A DNA stretch of 64,000 nt from Ignavibacteriales bacterium (GCA_021740915.1 JAIOYW010000001.1:62001-126000); one strand, 5' to 3'; shown: positions 25,914 through 35,331, numbered from the stretch's first letter. The notes: generated by a model from the letters alone, not told the origin. Translations and numbers: made by a program.

Positions 25914-26912
25914 TTAACTAATATGGCTGTCTGGATTTATTGGCTCACCAATTAATTTTTCAGAATCCCATTCCGGTTTAGATTCAAAAGCAAACTTTCT
26001 ATCATTGCAGTTCTGGTAATTGCAAAATTTGCATAGATCATATGTGCAATAATCGATATGTACTCTTAATTCTGCAGTACTAATTTCTTCCCTGATTTTT
26101 TTTAGAATTAATTCTTCTTCCGTATGAGTTTCCCTGATCGTAAGATAGTATGGCATAGTAAGATGAAAATCGACAAATACTTTGTCCGAAGATGCCCAGA
26201 ATCTGAAATGGTGAAGGTCGATCCAATAATCCTTTCTTTCCCGAATCAATAAGTTGACAAGTCTGGATAAGGTCTGATCATCGGTCTCGTTCATCAGACC
26301 ACCTACAGACTCCCTAATGAGTTTTGTCCCTGTAAAAAGAATATTTATTGCTACAAAAATTGCCATAAGCGCATCAACAATTACATACCCGCTTAATATT
26401 ACTATAATAAGCCCAAGAACAACTCCCAGGCTTGTAAATGAGTCGGTAAGAACATGTTTCCCATCTGCAATAAGTGTTAATGATCTAGTCTTCTTTCCTT
26501 GTCGAATGAGATAAAATCCAAGAAAACCATTTATCAAGCCTGCCGCAAAAATTATTATTGTGCCGGTATTAAGAGATTTTGGATCAAATCCAAAAATAAT
26601 ATCGTGAACAGCCTTGTAGATTATTACAATTGCAGCAATATTAATGAGCAATCCTTCGAGCCCTGCGGAGAAATATTCAACATTGCCATGTCCATAAAGA
26701 TGGTTTTTGTCAGCAGGTTTCGCACTGAGAAAAATGCTATAGAGCGCAACACTTGTTGCCATCACATGGACGACAGATTCGGCAGCATCAGAGAATATTG
26801 CGCTTGAACCAGTAATAAAATAGGCGAATAATTTAAAGGCAAACATACCAAAACCCACAGAAAGCGAAATATATGCAGCCTTTTTTTTCATCCTGAGGTT
26901 TTCTCTGTCCAT
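25914..26912 (-). CDS. Cation diffusion facilitator transporter with cysteine-rich C-terminal tail
   Basis: The 332-residue protein has about six helices with CDF metal-site motifs (SSAIFSDAAESVVH in helix 2 and DGKHVLTDSFTSLG in helix 5), then the cytoplasmic ferredoxin-like domain (DYWIDLHHFRFW). CDF proteins export Zn, Fe, Mn or similar ions in exchange for protons. After the normal domain come about 45 extra residues with CTYDLCKFCNYQNC, a C-x4-C-x2-C-x4-C cluster that could bind a metal. The ATG at 26912 has AGGTGG about six bases upstream; a longer frame to 26975 has no support. It converges with purE. Confidence 0.88.
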   Translation of the reverse strand: MDRENLRMKKKAAYISLSVGFGMFAFKLFAYFITGSSAIFSDAAESVVHVMATSVALYSIFLSAKPADKNHLYGHGNVEYFSAGLEGLLINIAAIVIIYKAVHDIIFGFDPKSLNTGTIIIFAAGLINGFLGFYLIRQGKKTRSLTLIADGKHVLTDSFTSLGVVLGLIIVILSGYVIVDALMAIFVAINILFTGTKLIRESVGGLMNETDDQTLSRLVNLLIRERKDYWIDLHHFRFWASSDKVFVDFHLTMPYYLTIRETHTEEELILKKIREEISTAELRVHIDYCTYDLCKFCNYQNCNDRKFAFESKPEWDSEKLIGEPINPDSHIS

Positions 26913-27126
26913 AGTCCACCTGAGTGTTAATAATTTAAATATAGAATATACATGAAATTCAAATGTCAAAATCAATAAACTACAATGTTTTAGGGTCTAA
27001 AGGATGGATGCAAGACTTGGAAAATCAAATTCAGCTTTCTTATTGTTAGGAATAAAAAGTTAAACCAAAAAACTCTTTTATAATTAAGAAATTGTAAAAC
27101 AAAGATTTAGAAATAATTTTCTGATT

Positions 27127-27142
27127 TGGCATAGATATTGGA
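27127..27142 (+). promoter_or_regulatory. Candidate sigma-54-type promoter for the hydrogenase operon
   Basis: The sequence TGGCATAGATATTGGA matches the -24/-12 consensus TGGCAC-N5-TTGCA well in the -24 element (TGGCA) and spacing, but carries TTGG instead of TTGC at -12. It lies 33 bases before the first hydC start. The gap from 26913 to 27174 holds no gene. No sigma-54 activator is encoded in the operon, so the call rests on the motif alone. Confidence 0.3.
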
Positions 27143-27174
27143 TGAGAATTTCCAATTATTATTAATCAAGGTCG

Positions 27175-27660
27175 ATGATGCACCAGGAAATATTCAATAA
27201 ATATACGGCTAAAGACAGGGGTAACTTAATTGCGCTTTTACAGGATGTACAGGAGATATACGGATATCTGCCGGAAGATGCTCTCCAGGAAATAGCAGGA
27301 TTTTTAAACATGTCCTTAAGTGCAGTTTATGGGGTTGCGACCTTTTATAATCAATTCAGATTAAGACCGCTCGGTAAAAATGTAATAAGGGTATGCAGAG
27401 GTACTGCCTGTCATGTGAAAGGTTCTGCAGATGTACTCATGGCATTAGAACTGGAATTGGGAGTAAAAGCCGGAGAAACAACCCGTGATAAACTCTTCAC
27501 GTTAGAGACTGTTGCCTGTATCGGCGCATGCAGTATTGCTCCTGTGATAAATATTAATGAAGAATATTACGGCAGAGTTACCGTAAAAGAAGTTACGAAA
27601 ATAATAGGAAAATATATAAAGGCAGAAAAAGCAGCAATCAAACAGCCTGTTAATGTTTAA
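27175..27660 (+). CDS. hydC: NADH-linked [FeFe]-hydrogenase subunit, NuoE-like (first set)
   Basis: The 161-residue protein belongs to the NuoE/24-kDa family with a thioredoxin-like [2Fe-2S] domain. Cluster ligands are CRGTAC (C-x4-C) and CIGAC (C-x3-C). It relays electrons in trimeric hydrogenases such as HydABC of Thermotoga and Hnd of Desulfovibrio. The ATG at 27175 is followed at once by ATG 27178, which has better spacing from AAGG at 27168-27171. The next gene begins 11 bases after its stop. It is the first gene of a ten-gene operon and about 160 residues long, like a standard HydC. A paralogue lies at 35714. Confidence 0.92.
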   Translation: MMHQEIFNKYTAKDRGNLIALLQDVQEIYGYLPEDALQEIAGFLNMSLSAVYGVATFYNQFRLRPLGKNVIRVCRGTACHVKGSADVLMALELELGVKAGETTRDKLFTLETVACIGACSIAPVININEEYYGRVTVKEVTKIIGKYIKAEKAAIKQPVNV

Positions 27661-27671
27661 AGGATTATTTT

Positions 27672-29660
27672 ATGAAGAATTTTTTTGAATTAGTTTATGG
27701 TGATGGCAGACAGTATAATCCTGCGGAGGTTATCCCGGAATTTATAACATGCTGTTCGGGTGCGCCGTTAAACACAATAAAAAGAGAAAAAGAACCGGAT
27801 ATATTAAACCACCTCAATTATCTGACACACAAAGTACATAAGAGACCTTTAATTTTTATCGGTATGGATACCAGCGGACTTGCAACGGGTTCAGGAAAAG
27901 TGAAAGAAGCAATTGAAGCAGGATTGACCGAAATGAAAATTGAAGCCGAAATTATACCTACAGGAGGATATGGATTCGGGGTTATCGAACCAAGTGTTGA
28001 TATTAAATTGCCCGATGGTGAAAGAATAATTTATGCCGCAATCAAACCCACAGATGTTCCGGCGCTGCTAAAAACTACGATCGAGGAAAAAAAAGTTTTC
28101 AGTCAGAAGGCTTTTGCCACTTACGGTAAAGGGGATAGTAAATTACCGAATCTTATGGATACCCCTTACTTCAGAAGACAATTAAGAATTGTATTGAAGA
28201 ATTGCGGTGCCATTAATCCAGAATCAATTGACGAGTATATAGCATCCGGAGGATTCAAAGGACTTGATAAAGCCCTTCGGCGTCTTACTCCTGAAGAAGT
28301 TGTGAATGAGATAAAGGAAAGCGGCTTGAGGGGAAGGGGAGGCGGAGGATTTCCCACGGGAACGAAATGGGAAATGGCTCAGCGAAACAAAGCAAAGCAG
28401 AAATATATTATCTGTAATGCTGACGAAGGCGATCCTGGTGCATTTATGGATCGCTCAGTTCTTGAAGGAGACCCATTCAAATTAGTGGAAGGAATGATAA
28501 TCGGAGCATATGCTATTGGTGCATCATTTGGTTACATTTATTGCCGTGCTGAATATCCACTTGCAATCAGAAGACTGGAAAAAACCATTCAGCAGTGTAA
28601 AGACTATGGATTGTTGGGAGAAAATATTCTTGGTTCCGGTTTTAATTTTACTCTGAAAATTAAGAAAGGTGCGGGCGCTTTTGTTTGTGGAGAAGAAACA
28701 GCTCTAATTGCATCAATTGAGGGTAAACGCGGCATGCCAAGACCGCGTCCGCCGTATCCTTCTGACTCAGGTCTCTGGGGGAAGCCCACAGTTATTAATA
28801 ATGTTGAAACTTTTGCTAATATTTCTTCAATAATAAGTAATGACGGAAAATGGTTCGCCTCAATTGGAACAGAAAAAAGTAAAGGTACAAAAGTATTCGC
28901 ACTCAGTGGTAAAATACAGAATTCAGGACTTGTGGAAATTCCGATGGGCATCTCATTAGGTGAAGTTGTTTTTGATATCGGCGGAGGGATTCCGGATGGT
29001 AAAAAATTCAAGGCAGTTCAGATTGGAGGACCATCAGGAGGATGCCTTCCTGAATCGGTGATGAATACTCCGGTAGATTATGAATCGCTTAAGACTGTCG
29101 GTGCAATGATGGGATCCGGCGGCTTCGTCGTTATGGATGAAGACACATGCATGGTTGACGTTGCAAAGTTTTTCCTAACATTTATACAAAATGAATCTTG
29201 CGGAAAATGCGTTCCCTGCCGTGAAGGCACGAAACGAATGCTCGAAATTGTTGAAAGAATAAGCAGAGCTTATGGAAAGAATTCTGACAGGAATGAACAA
29301 TTACAAAGGTTTAAAGGGATTATTTACCTTAAAAGATTAGCTGAAGTTATTAAAGATACTTCCCTCTGCGGTCTCGGGCAAAGTGCCCCGAATCCCGTTC
29401 TATCTGGTCTTCATTATTTCAAGGACGAATATGACGAACATATATTTGATAGAAAATGTTCTGCAGGGGTTTGTAAGGAGTTGCTTACATTCACTATTAA
29501 TCAGGAGACTTGCACAGGCTGTGGTCTTTGCGCCAGAAAATGTTCTGCAGAGGCGATAATCGGTGATAAAAAACAACCTCATCTTATAATTGAATCTAAA
29601 TGCATTAAGTGTGGAATGTGTGTGGAAACCTGTCGCTTTGATGCTATAATCGTTAATTGA
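27672..29660 (+). CDS. hydB: NADH-linked [FeFe]-hydrogenase flavin subunit, HydB type (first set)
   Basis: The 662-residue NuoF-like protein binds FMN and NAD(H). Domains in order are an N-terminal thioredoxin-like segment (residues 1-120), the 51-kDa core with GRGGGGFPTGTKW, NADEGDPGAFMDR and GAFVCGEETALIASIEG, the [4Fe-4S] site ESCGKCVPCREG with CGLGQS, and a C-terminal ferredoxin domain with two [4Fe-4S] motifs (CTGCGLCARKC, CIKCGMCVETC). This full set, with the C-terminal ferredoxin part, is the arrangement known from electron-bifurcating HydABC enzymes, which use NADH and reduced ferredoxin together. A gap of 11 bases to hydC and 10 to hydA shows tight coupling. Confidence 0.93.
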   Translation: MKNFFELVYGDGRQYNPAEVIPEFITCCSGAPLNTIKREKEPDILNHLNYLTHKVHKRPLIFIGMDTSGLATGSGKVKEAIEAGLTEMKIEAEIIPTGGYGFGVIEPSVDIKLPDGERIIYAAIKPTDVPALLKTTIEEKKVFSQKAFATYGKGDSKLPNLMDTPYFRRQLRIVLKNCGAINPESIDEYIASGGFKGLDKALRRLTPEEVVNEIKESGLRGRGGGGFPTGTKWEMAQRNKAKQKYIICNADEGDPGAFMDRSVLEGDPFKLVEGMIIGAYAIGASFGYIYCRAEYPLAIRRLEKTIQQCKDYGLLGENILGSGFNFTLKIKKGAGAFVCGEETALIASIEGKRGMPRPRPPYPSDSGLWGKPTVINNVETFANISSIISNDGKWFASIGTEKSKGTKVFALSGKIQNSGLVEIPMGISLGEVVFDIGGGIPDGKKFKAVQIGGPSGGCLPESVMNTPVDYESLKTVGAMMGSGGFVVMDEDTCMVDVAKFFLTFIQNESCGKCVPCREGTKRMLEIVERISRAYGKNSDRNEQLQRFKGIIYLKRLAEVIKDTSLCGLGQSAPNPVLSGLHYFKDEYDEHIFDRKCSAGVCKELLTFTINQETCTGCGLCARKCSAEAIIGDKKQPHLIIESKCIKCGMCVETCRFDAIIVN

Positions 29661-29670
29661 GATAAATACC

Positions 29671-31416
29671 ATGGAAAAGAAATTGATTGAATTAACAATA
29701 AATAATATAAAAGTTAGGGCTGAAGAGGGAATGACAATCCTTGAAGCCGCGAAGTCGGTCGGTATTCATATCCCTACATTATGTCATATGAAAGATTTAT
29801 TCCCCACTGGAGCATGCAGAATATGCGTGGTTGAAGTGGAAAAAATGAGAGGATTAATCCCATCATGTGCATTTCCGGTAATGGAAGGAATGGTTGTTCA
29901 GAGTAACACTCCGAGAGTGAAAACAGCTAGAAAAACAATTGTTGAATTACTGATCGAAAATCATCCACAGGATTGCCTTGTATGTGTCAGAAATAAAAAC
30001 TGCGAACTTCAGGATTTATCAGAGATTTACGGTGTCAGGGAGCATCGATATGTTGGCGAAAAGAAAGACCACGCTATAGATATATCAAGCGCATCAATGG
30101 AACGTGATCCCGCAAAATGTATTCTTTGCGGAAGATGTGTGCGAACCTGCAACGAAATACAAAAAGTCGGAGCAATCGATTTTACAAACCGCGGCTTTAG
30201 TAGCAATGTGACCACACCCTATAATAAAGGATTAAATATCAGCGATTGTATTCTTTGCGGACAGTGTATTCTTGTATGCCCGACTGCAGCATTACGTGAG
30301 AAAAGTCATGCTAAAGAAGTAGCAAATGCTCTGATAGATAAGAAAAAATATGCCGTCGTTCAGATCGCTCCTGCAGTGAGAGCAAGTTTAGGCGAGGAGT
30401 ATAATCTTCCCTTAGGCACAAATGTTACAGGACAGATAATCACTGGACTGAGAAGATTAGGTTTCCGGAAAGTTTTTGATACCAATTTTGCCGCTGATCT
30501 TACTATTATGGAAGAGGGGACAGAACTTATCAAAAGGATTGGTAAAAATTCTAATTTGCCGATGTTTACTAGCTGCTGCCCGGGATGGGTCAAATATATT
30601 GAACAGAATCACCCGGAATTATTACATCATGTATCAACCTGCAAATCTCCACATGAAATGGAAGGTGCTGTACTTAAAACATATTACAGCCAAAAAATGG
30701 GCATCGATCCTAAGGATATGTTTGTTGTGTCAATAATGCCATGCACGGTTAAAAAATTTGAATCTGACAGACCTGAATTAGCAGAAGAGCATATTCCTGA
30801 TGTTGATGCTGTCCTTACAACAAGAGAACTTGTAAGACTATTTAAAATGTCGGGCATCGATTTTAATGATTTGCCTGAAGATAAGTTTGATGATCCACTT
30901 GGAGAATCAACTGGTGCCGCTTCAATTTTCGGAATGTCTGGAGGAGTTATGGTTGCGGCATTAAGGACTGCTTACTATAAACTTGCAGGTGAGGAACTGA
31001 AGGATATCGAGTTTGCTAATTTACGTAGTTCTGAAGGCATAAAAGAAGCTTCTATTAATATTAAGGGTACCGAGATAAATATTGCAGTTGTAAATGGCAT
31101 TGGGAATGTTGGACCCGTAATAGAAGAAATAAAAAATGGCTGCAGTAAATATCATTTTATCGAAGTTATGGCGTGCCCCGGAGGGTGTATAAATGGCGGC
31201 GGCCAGCCTATTCATCAGAAAACAGACAAGGTTAGAAAACGGGTTAGTGTGCTGAATGAGATTGATCAGAAAACAACTCACAGAATGTCACATGAAAACA
31301 GTGGTGTTATGAAGTTGTATGATGAGTTCTTAACTGAACCGAACAGCCCAAAATCTCATGAATTACTTCATACAACTTATACTGACAGAAAAGAACTTTT
31401 AAGAAAAAAGAACTAA
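29671..31416 (+). CDS. hydA: [FeFe]-hydrogenase catalytic subunit, HydA type (first set)
   Basis: The 581-residue subunit makes or oxidises H2 at the H-cluster. The N-terminus is a NuoG-like [2Fe-2S] domain (CHMKDLFPTGACRICVVEV), then a His-Cys [4Fe-4S] site (HPQDCLVCVRNKNC), then two [4Fe-4S] motifs (CILCGRCVRTC, CILCGQCILVC). The H-cluster domain has all three consensus loops intact: TSCCPGW at residues 300-306, MPCTVKKFE and EVMACPGGCINGGGQP. The C-terminal small-subunit-like segment ends HELLHTTY. It should be catalytically competent if the HydEFG maturases, not in this window, exist elsewhere. Together with hydC and hydB upstream it forms a trimeric NADH-linked hydrogenase. Confidence 0.95.
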   Translation: MEKKLIELTINNIKVRAEEGMTILEAAKSVGIHIPTLCHMKDLFPTGACRICVVEVEKMRGLIPSCAFPVMEGMVVQSNTPRVKTARKTIVELLIENHPQDCLVCVRNKNCELQDLSEIYGVREHRYVGEKKDHAIDISSASMERDPAKCILCGRCVRTCNEIQKVGAIDFTNRGFSSNVTTPYNKGLNISDCILCGQCILVCPTAALREKSHAKEVANALIDKKKYAVVQIAPAVRASLGEEYNLPLGTNVTGQIITGLRRLGFRKVFDTNFAADLTIMEEGTELIKRIGKNSNLPMFTSCCPGWVKYIEQNHPELLHHVSTCKSPHEMEGAVLKTYYSQKMGIDPKDMFVVSIMPCTVKKFESDRPELAEEHIPDVDAVLTTRELVRLFKMSGIDFNDLPEDKFDDPLGESTGAASIFGMSGGVMVAALRTAYYKLAGEELKDIEFANLRSSEGIKEASINIKGTEINIAVVNGIGNVGPVIEEIKNGCSKYHFIEVMACPGGCINGGGQPIHQKTDKVRKRVSVLNEIDQKTTHRMSHENSGVMKLYDEFLTEPNSPKSHELLHTTYTDRKELLRKKN

Positions 31417-31417
31417 A

Positions 31418-33427
31418 TTGAAAACTGATCTTTCGACAGGAATAGTTAGCACAATATCTCAGAAATGCCGCCGCTGTTACTCATGCGTAAGAGATTGCCC
31501 GGCAAAAGCTATAAGAGTTGTGCACGGACAGGCTTTTGTATTAAGTGACCGCTGCATAAGTTGCGGGCACTGTGTAAAAGTCTGCTCTCAGGAAGCAAAA
31601 AGTGTTGAAAGTGATGTCGAGAAGACAATTCAAGAGTTACTTAAAAGCAAAAATGTGGCTGCAATAGTTGCGCCGTCATTCCCAGTTTCTTTTCCGGACA
31701 ATTACAAAAAATTTCCTGCGGCACTAAGAAAAATAGGTTTTGGTATAGTTGCTGAAACAGCATTTGGAGCTGATCTTGTCAGTAAGAAGTATCAGGAAAT
31801 ATTTGAAAATAATCACAATTCAGTCGTCATTAGTTCACCTTGTCCTGCTGTGATTAATTTTATAGAGAAATTTCATCATGAACTAATTCCGAATCTCGCC
31901 CCGGTTGTATCACCAATGATTGCGATGGGAAGATACATGAAAGAAAATTACGGCCCTGATCTAAAGGTTGTTTTCATTGGTCCGTGTATTGCAAAAAAAA
32001 GTGAATATGCCAAATCAGAAGTATCGGATGCAGTGGATGCTGTTCTGACTTTCAAAGAAATAAAAGAAATACTAAAAATATTTGACGTAAAACTCGAATC
32101 GCTTGAAAATTCTTCATTCGATCCTCCGTATGCCAACTTAGGTAAAACTTACCCGCTTGCCGGAGGGCTGCTCAAAACCTCAGAAATATCAAATGATCTG
32201 TTAGCGAAAGAAGTTATAGTAGTCGAAGGGATGAAAAATGTGGAAGAGATCTTCGACGAATTAAAAAATAACAGAATTAATGCAAGGTTTATTGATATTC
32301 TTTTTTGCGAAGGTTGTATTAATGGTCCTGCTATAGACAGCGAATTAAACCGTTTTGCAAAAAGAGAGAAAATAATAGAGTATGTGGATAGTACAATTCA
32401 GCATGTGGATAAAAATGTTTGGAGGAGCGACCTTTATAATAGTAGAGAATTAAAATTAAGCCGAACATTTCGTAATCGGAATCAGAGGCGTCCAATGCCA
32501 CCAGATGATAAAATAAAAGAAATATTAAGTTCATCGCATAAATACACAAAACAAGATGAACTGAATTGCGGCGCTTGCGGATATCCAACCTGCCGGGAAT
32601 ATGCAATCGCTATAGCAAAGGATCTTGCAGAACCTGAGATGTGTCTTCCATTCCTGATAGAAAAACTCGAAAATGCCTATCTGGAACTGAAAGAAACACA
32701 GGATCAACTTCAGAGTGCTGAAAAACTTGCATCAATTGGGCAATTAGCAGCAGGAATAGCACACGAAATAAACAATCCCCTTGGGACGATAATGCTTTAT
32801 ACTTCTATGATTAAAAGGGAATTGGAAAAATGTGATAAGTCTGAACAATCTATTGAAGATCTGAGACTAGTGATTGAAGAAGCAAACAGGTGTAAAAGTA
32901 TCGTAGCCAATCTGCTGAATTTTGCACGTCATGGAAAATTAAAAATCGCCAAAATTGATATTGTAGGATTAATTCATGAAGTCCTCAGGATAATAAAAGT
33001 AAGACAGGACTCTGAATCAGTTGTATTTAATTTTAATGAAAATAAGTCGATATACATTGATGGAGATCAAGACCAATTAAAGCAGGTTCTGATAAATATA
33101 ATCTCCAACGCCGTTGAATCAATGGAAGAAATACAGGTAAAAATAATTACTATTATCGTTAGTAGCAGTAAAGAAAATTGCAGCATAGAAGTGAAGGATA
33201 CAGGAACAGGGATAAGTGAAGAAAATCAGAAAAAATTATTCACACCTTTTTTTACTACCAAGAAAATGGGTAAAGGAACCGGATTGGGTCTTGCCATTTC
33301 GTACGGTATTGTCAAGATGCACAGAGGTGATATAACAGTTAAGAGTGAACCAGGTTTCGGCAGCACATTCGGTCTAAGATTACCAGTCACTCAGTCACAA
33401 CATATTCAGATTTTACAGGAGTTATAA
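31418..33427 (+). CDS. H-cluster-domain sensor fused to a histidine kinase (HydS-like)
   Basis: The 669-residue protein has four parts: two [4Fe-4S] motifs (CRRCYSCVRDC, CISCGHCVKVC), an [FeFe]-hydrogenase H-cluster domain (about 70-330), a four-cysteine Fe-S domain (CGACGYPTC, about 385-410) and a histidine kinase with the HEINNP box (His449) and an ATPase domain (GTGISEENQKKLF, GKGTGLGLAIS). The H-cluster loops are altered: SSPCP (139-143) replaces TSCCP, GPCIAKKSE replaces MPCxxKKxE, and CEGCINGP (297-304) replaces ACPGGCxxGGG. Loss of the proton-relay cysteine resembles known sensory hydrogenases, so sensing rather than catalysis is inferred. The start is TTG, one base after the hydA stop. 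Confidence 0.88.
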   Translation: MKTDLSTGIVSTISQKCRRCYSCVRDCPAKAIRVVHGQAFVLSDRCISCGHCVKVCSQEAKSVESDVEKTIQELLKSKNVAAIVAPSFPVSFPDNYKKFPAALRKIGFGIVAETAFGADLVSKKYQEIFENNHNSVVISSPCPAVINFIEKFHHELIPNLAPVVSPMIAMGRYMKENYGPDLKVVFIGPCIAKKSEYAKSEVSDAVDAVLTFKEIKEILKIFDVKLESLENSSFDPPYANLGKTYPLAGGLLKTSEISNDLLAKEVIVVEGMKNVEEIFDELKNNRINARFIDILFCEGCINGPAIDSELNRFAKREKIIEYVDSTIQHVDKNVWRSDLYNSRELKLSRTFRNRNQRRPMPPDDKIKEILSSSHKYTKQDELNCGACGYPTCREYAIAIAKDLAEPEMCLPFLIEKLENAYLELKETQDQLQSAEKLASIGQLAAGIAHEINNPLGTIMLYTSMIKRELEKCDKSEQSIEDLRLVIEEANRCKSIVANLLNFARHGKLKIAKIDIVGLIHEVLRIIKVRQDSESVVFNFNENKSIYIDGDQDQLKQVLINIISNAVESMEEIQVKIITIIVSSSKENCSIEVKDTGTGISEENQKKLFTPFFTTKKMGKGTGLGLAISYGIVKMHRGDITVKSEPGFGSTFGLRLPVTQSQHIQILQEL

Positions 33428-33834
33428 TGTCAATACGTGAAAAAATAAAAAAACTATTAATAGTTGATGATGATATCGATCTACTTGAACAACATAAAAT
33501 GCTTATGGAGTCCAAAGGATTTAAAGTGGTAACAGCAGAAAGCGGAAAACAAGGATATGATGTATTTCTACATGAAAAACCAGATGCGGCAATTGTGGAT
33601 TTGATCATGGAAGAGAGCGATTCAGGTTTTGTGCTTTGTCACAGAATTAAAAGGACTGAATACGGTAAAAAAATACCTGTTTTTATGCTGACTTCGGCAA
33701 CTTATGAAACTGGTTTTAAGTTCAGTGCAGCCACAGATGAAGAAAAGGAATGGATCAAATGCGATGGAATAATAAATAAACCTGTCGTTGTGGAGGAATT
33801 GCTTCAGAAACTGGAGAATTTTTACTCTAAATAA
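33427..33834 (+). CDS. Single-domain response regulator
   Basis: The 135-residue protein is one receiver domain with nothing else. LIVDDDID gives the acidic pocket, Asp58 in AIVDLIM is the phosphorylation site, TSAT is the conserved Thr/Ser loop and INKP the conserved Lys. Its ATG overlaps the last base of the sensor kinase stop (TAATG), so the kinase is its likely phosphodonor. It has no DNA-binding or enzyme output, so it probably acts by protein contact or as a relay within the same block. A 23-residue insertion-like stretch before the Lys (KFSAATDEEKEWIKCDG) also occurs in shorter form in the other receiver of this operon. Confidence 0.9.
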   Translation: MSIREKIKKLLIVDDDIDLLEQHKMLMESKGFKVVTAESGKQGYDVFLHEKPDAAIVDLIMEESDSGFVLCHRIKRTEYGKKIPVFMLTSATYETGFKFSAATDEEKEWIKCDGIINKPVVVEELLQKLENFYSK

Positions 33835-33835
33835 A

Positions 33836-35320
33836 ATGGATACAGAAAAAATCCCCAGAGTCCTTGTCGTTGATGATGAAAAAGGACTCAGGGTCGGAAC
33901 TGGAAGACTGCTTGAAATGGAAGGATTCAGTGTACAGACTGCTGAAAATGGAACCGAGGGTATCCTTCTGGGAACCAGGGAGGACTTTGATCTGGCCATC
34001 ATTGATATGAAAATGCCGGATATTGATGGAATTGAGGTACTCCGAAAAATTCGAAAATCTAAACCAAACACTGTTTGTTTTATCGCTACCGCTTATGCAA
34101 GTTATGAAACAGCAATAGAAGCTACCCGTATTGGAGCATTTGGATATATTCCAAAGCCTTTTTCACCAGAGGAATTAATTCAGCAGCTAAATAAGGGATA
34201 TTCTCAAAGGTTGTTATTACTTGAATCGGAGAAGCTTAAAAAAGAGAGAGAAGAAAATCTACTTGAACTTGCTGGAGAAAAGAGCAGATTAAATGCTATA
34301 ATTAATGCAATAATCTCCGGTGTTATCGTTGTGAATAAAACAGGAGAAATAGTTTATTTCAACCATGCCGCAATAAAAAATCTTAATCTTGATGAATTGA
34401 ACATCGGGGATCGGTATGAAGAAAAAATGCCTCAAAAGGTAAATGATCTGATTGAAGAAATTATTAGTTCTGAAATAAAAACACAAAAATCATTAGCCAT
34501 TCAAATCGAAATAATTAAGCCCAACGAACTTATAGCTGAGATAATTTGTACGCCTGTTTTGCATCCTGATGGATCATTTGCAGGTGTTGTTCTTGTGATT
34601 AGAAATATCACGGAAATGAAAAAAATTGAAATAATAAAATCACAATTTATTTCAATGGTTGCTCATGAACTTAAAACTCCGGTTGCAGCGGTTCAAGGCT
34701 TTCTAAACATTCTAATTGATGACCGCTTTAATATCGGCTATGAAAAGCAGAAGGAATATCTTTCACGCTCAGTCGTAAGGCTGTCCTCCCTATTAGATCT
34801 TGTCAATGATCTGCTAGATATTTCCCGAATGGAAACAAAAAGTAAAAAGCGGGAGATAGAAAAGCTTAATGTTCCTGAGATCATTGATAATTGTATAATT
34901 ACATTAGAATTAGAGATAAAAAAGAAAAGCATCAGGATTATCAGAAATACACTTCAGCAGGAATGCAATCTTTTTGCAGACAGCAATGAAATTACCAGAG
35001 TCTTCACAAATCTGCTGAGCAATGCGATTAAATACAATAAGGACAAAGGCAGTATTTCAATTAATATTGAAGAGAACAAAAACTTCATTATTGCACGGAT
35101 TGAAGACACAGGAATTGGTATGAAACCTGAAGAGAAGGATAAGTTATTTCAAGAATTTTTCAGGGCAAAGAATGAAAATACCAGAGGGATAAGCGGAACG
35201 GGTTTAGGTCTTACGATTGTCCGCCGAATAATAGAATCTTATCATGGGAAAATGGAAGTTGAAAGCACCTATGGTATTGGAACAGCGTTCACAATTTATT
35301 TACCAAAATCATATAAATAA
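33836..35320 (+). CDS. Receiver-PAS-histidine kinase hybrid
   Basis: The 494-residue protein begins with a receiver domain (VLVVDDEKG, phospho-Asp57 in AIIDMKMPDIDG, and a PKPF Lys motif). A coiled coil and a PAS domain (about 145-250, SGVIVVNKTGEIVYFNHAA) follow. The C-terminal histidine kinase has H-box AHELKTP with His277, and ATPase boxes ending GTGLGLTIVRRI. There is no transmembrane segment, so it is cytoplasmic. The ATG at 33836 lies two bases after the previous stop; a start at 33788 would overlap the previous gene and add an unrelated N-terminus. An N-terminal receiver lets it receive phosphate from the H-cluster kinase upstream. Confidence 0.9.
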   Translation: MDTEKIPRVLVVDDEKGLRVGTGRLLEMEGFSVQTAENGTEGILLGTREDFDLAIIDMKMPDIDGIEVLRKIRKSKPNTVCFIATAYASYETAIEATRIGAFGYIPKPFSPEELIQQLNKGYSQRLLLLESEKLKKEREENLLELAGEKSRLNAIINAIISGVIVVNKTGEIVYFNHAAIKNLNLDELNIGDRYEEKMPQKVNDLIEEIISSEIKTQKSLAIQIEIIKPNELIAEIICTPVLHPDGSFAGVVLVIRNITEMKKIEIIKSQFISMVAHELKTPVAAVQGFLNILIDDRFNIGYEKQKEYLSRSVVRLSSLLDLVNDLLDISRMETKSKKREIEKLNVPEIIDNCIITLELEIKKKSIRIIRNTLQQECNLFADSNEITRVFTNLLSNAIKYNKDKGSISINIEENKNFIIARIEDTGIGMKPEEKDKLFQEFFRAKNENTRGISGTGLGLTIVRRIIESYHGKMEVESTYGIGTAFTIYLPKSYK

Positions 35321-35331
35321 CGGAGAAAATA

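Noticed and set aside
27672-31416. Long open frames on the antisense strand within the hydrogenase genes (for example 28604-29011)
   Set aside because: They lie opposite strongly conserved NuoF and HydA motifs, lack family resemblance and have no ribosome-binding site.
31418-33427. Reading the H-cluster kinase as a third catalytic hydrogenase
   Set aside because: The L1 and L3 loops depart from the catalytic consensus and the C-terminus is a complete histidine kinase.
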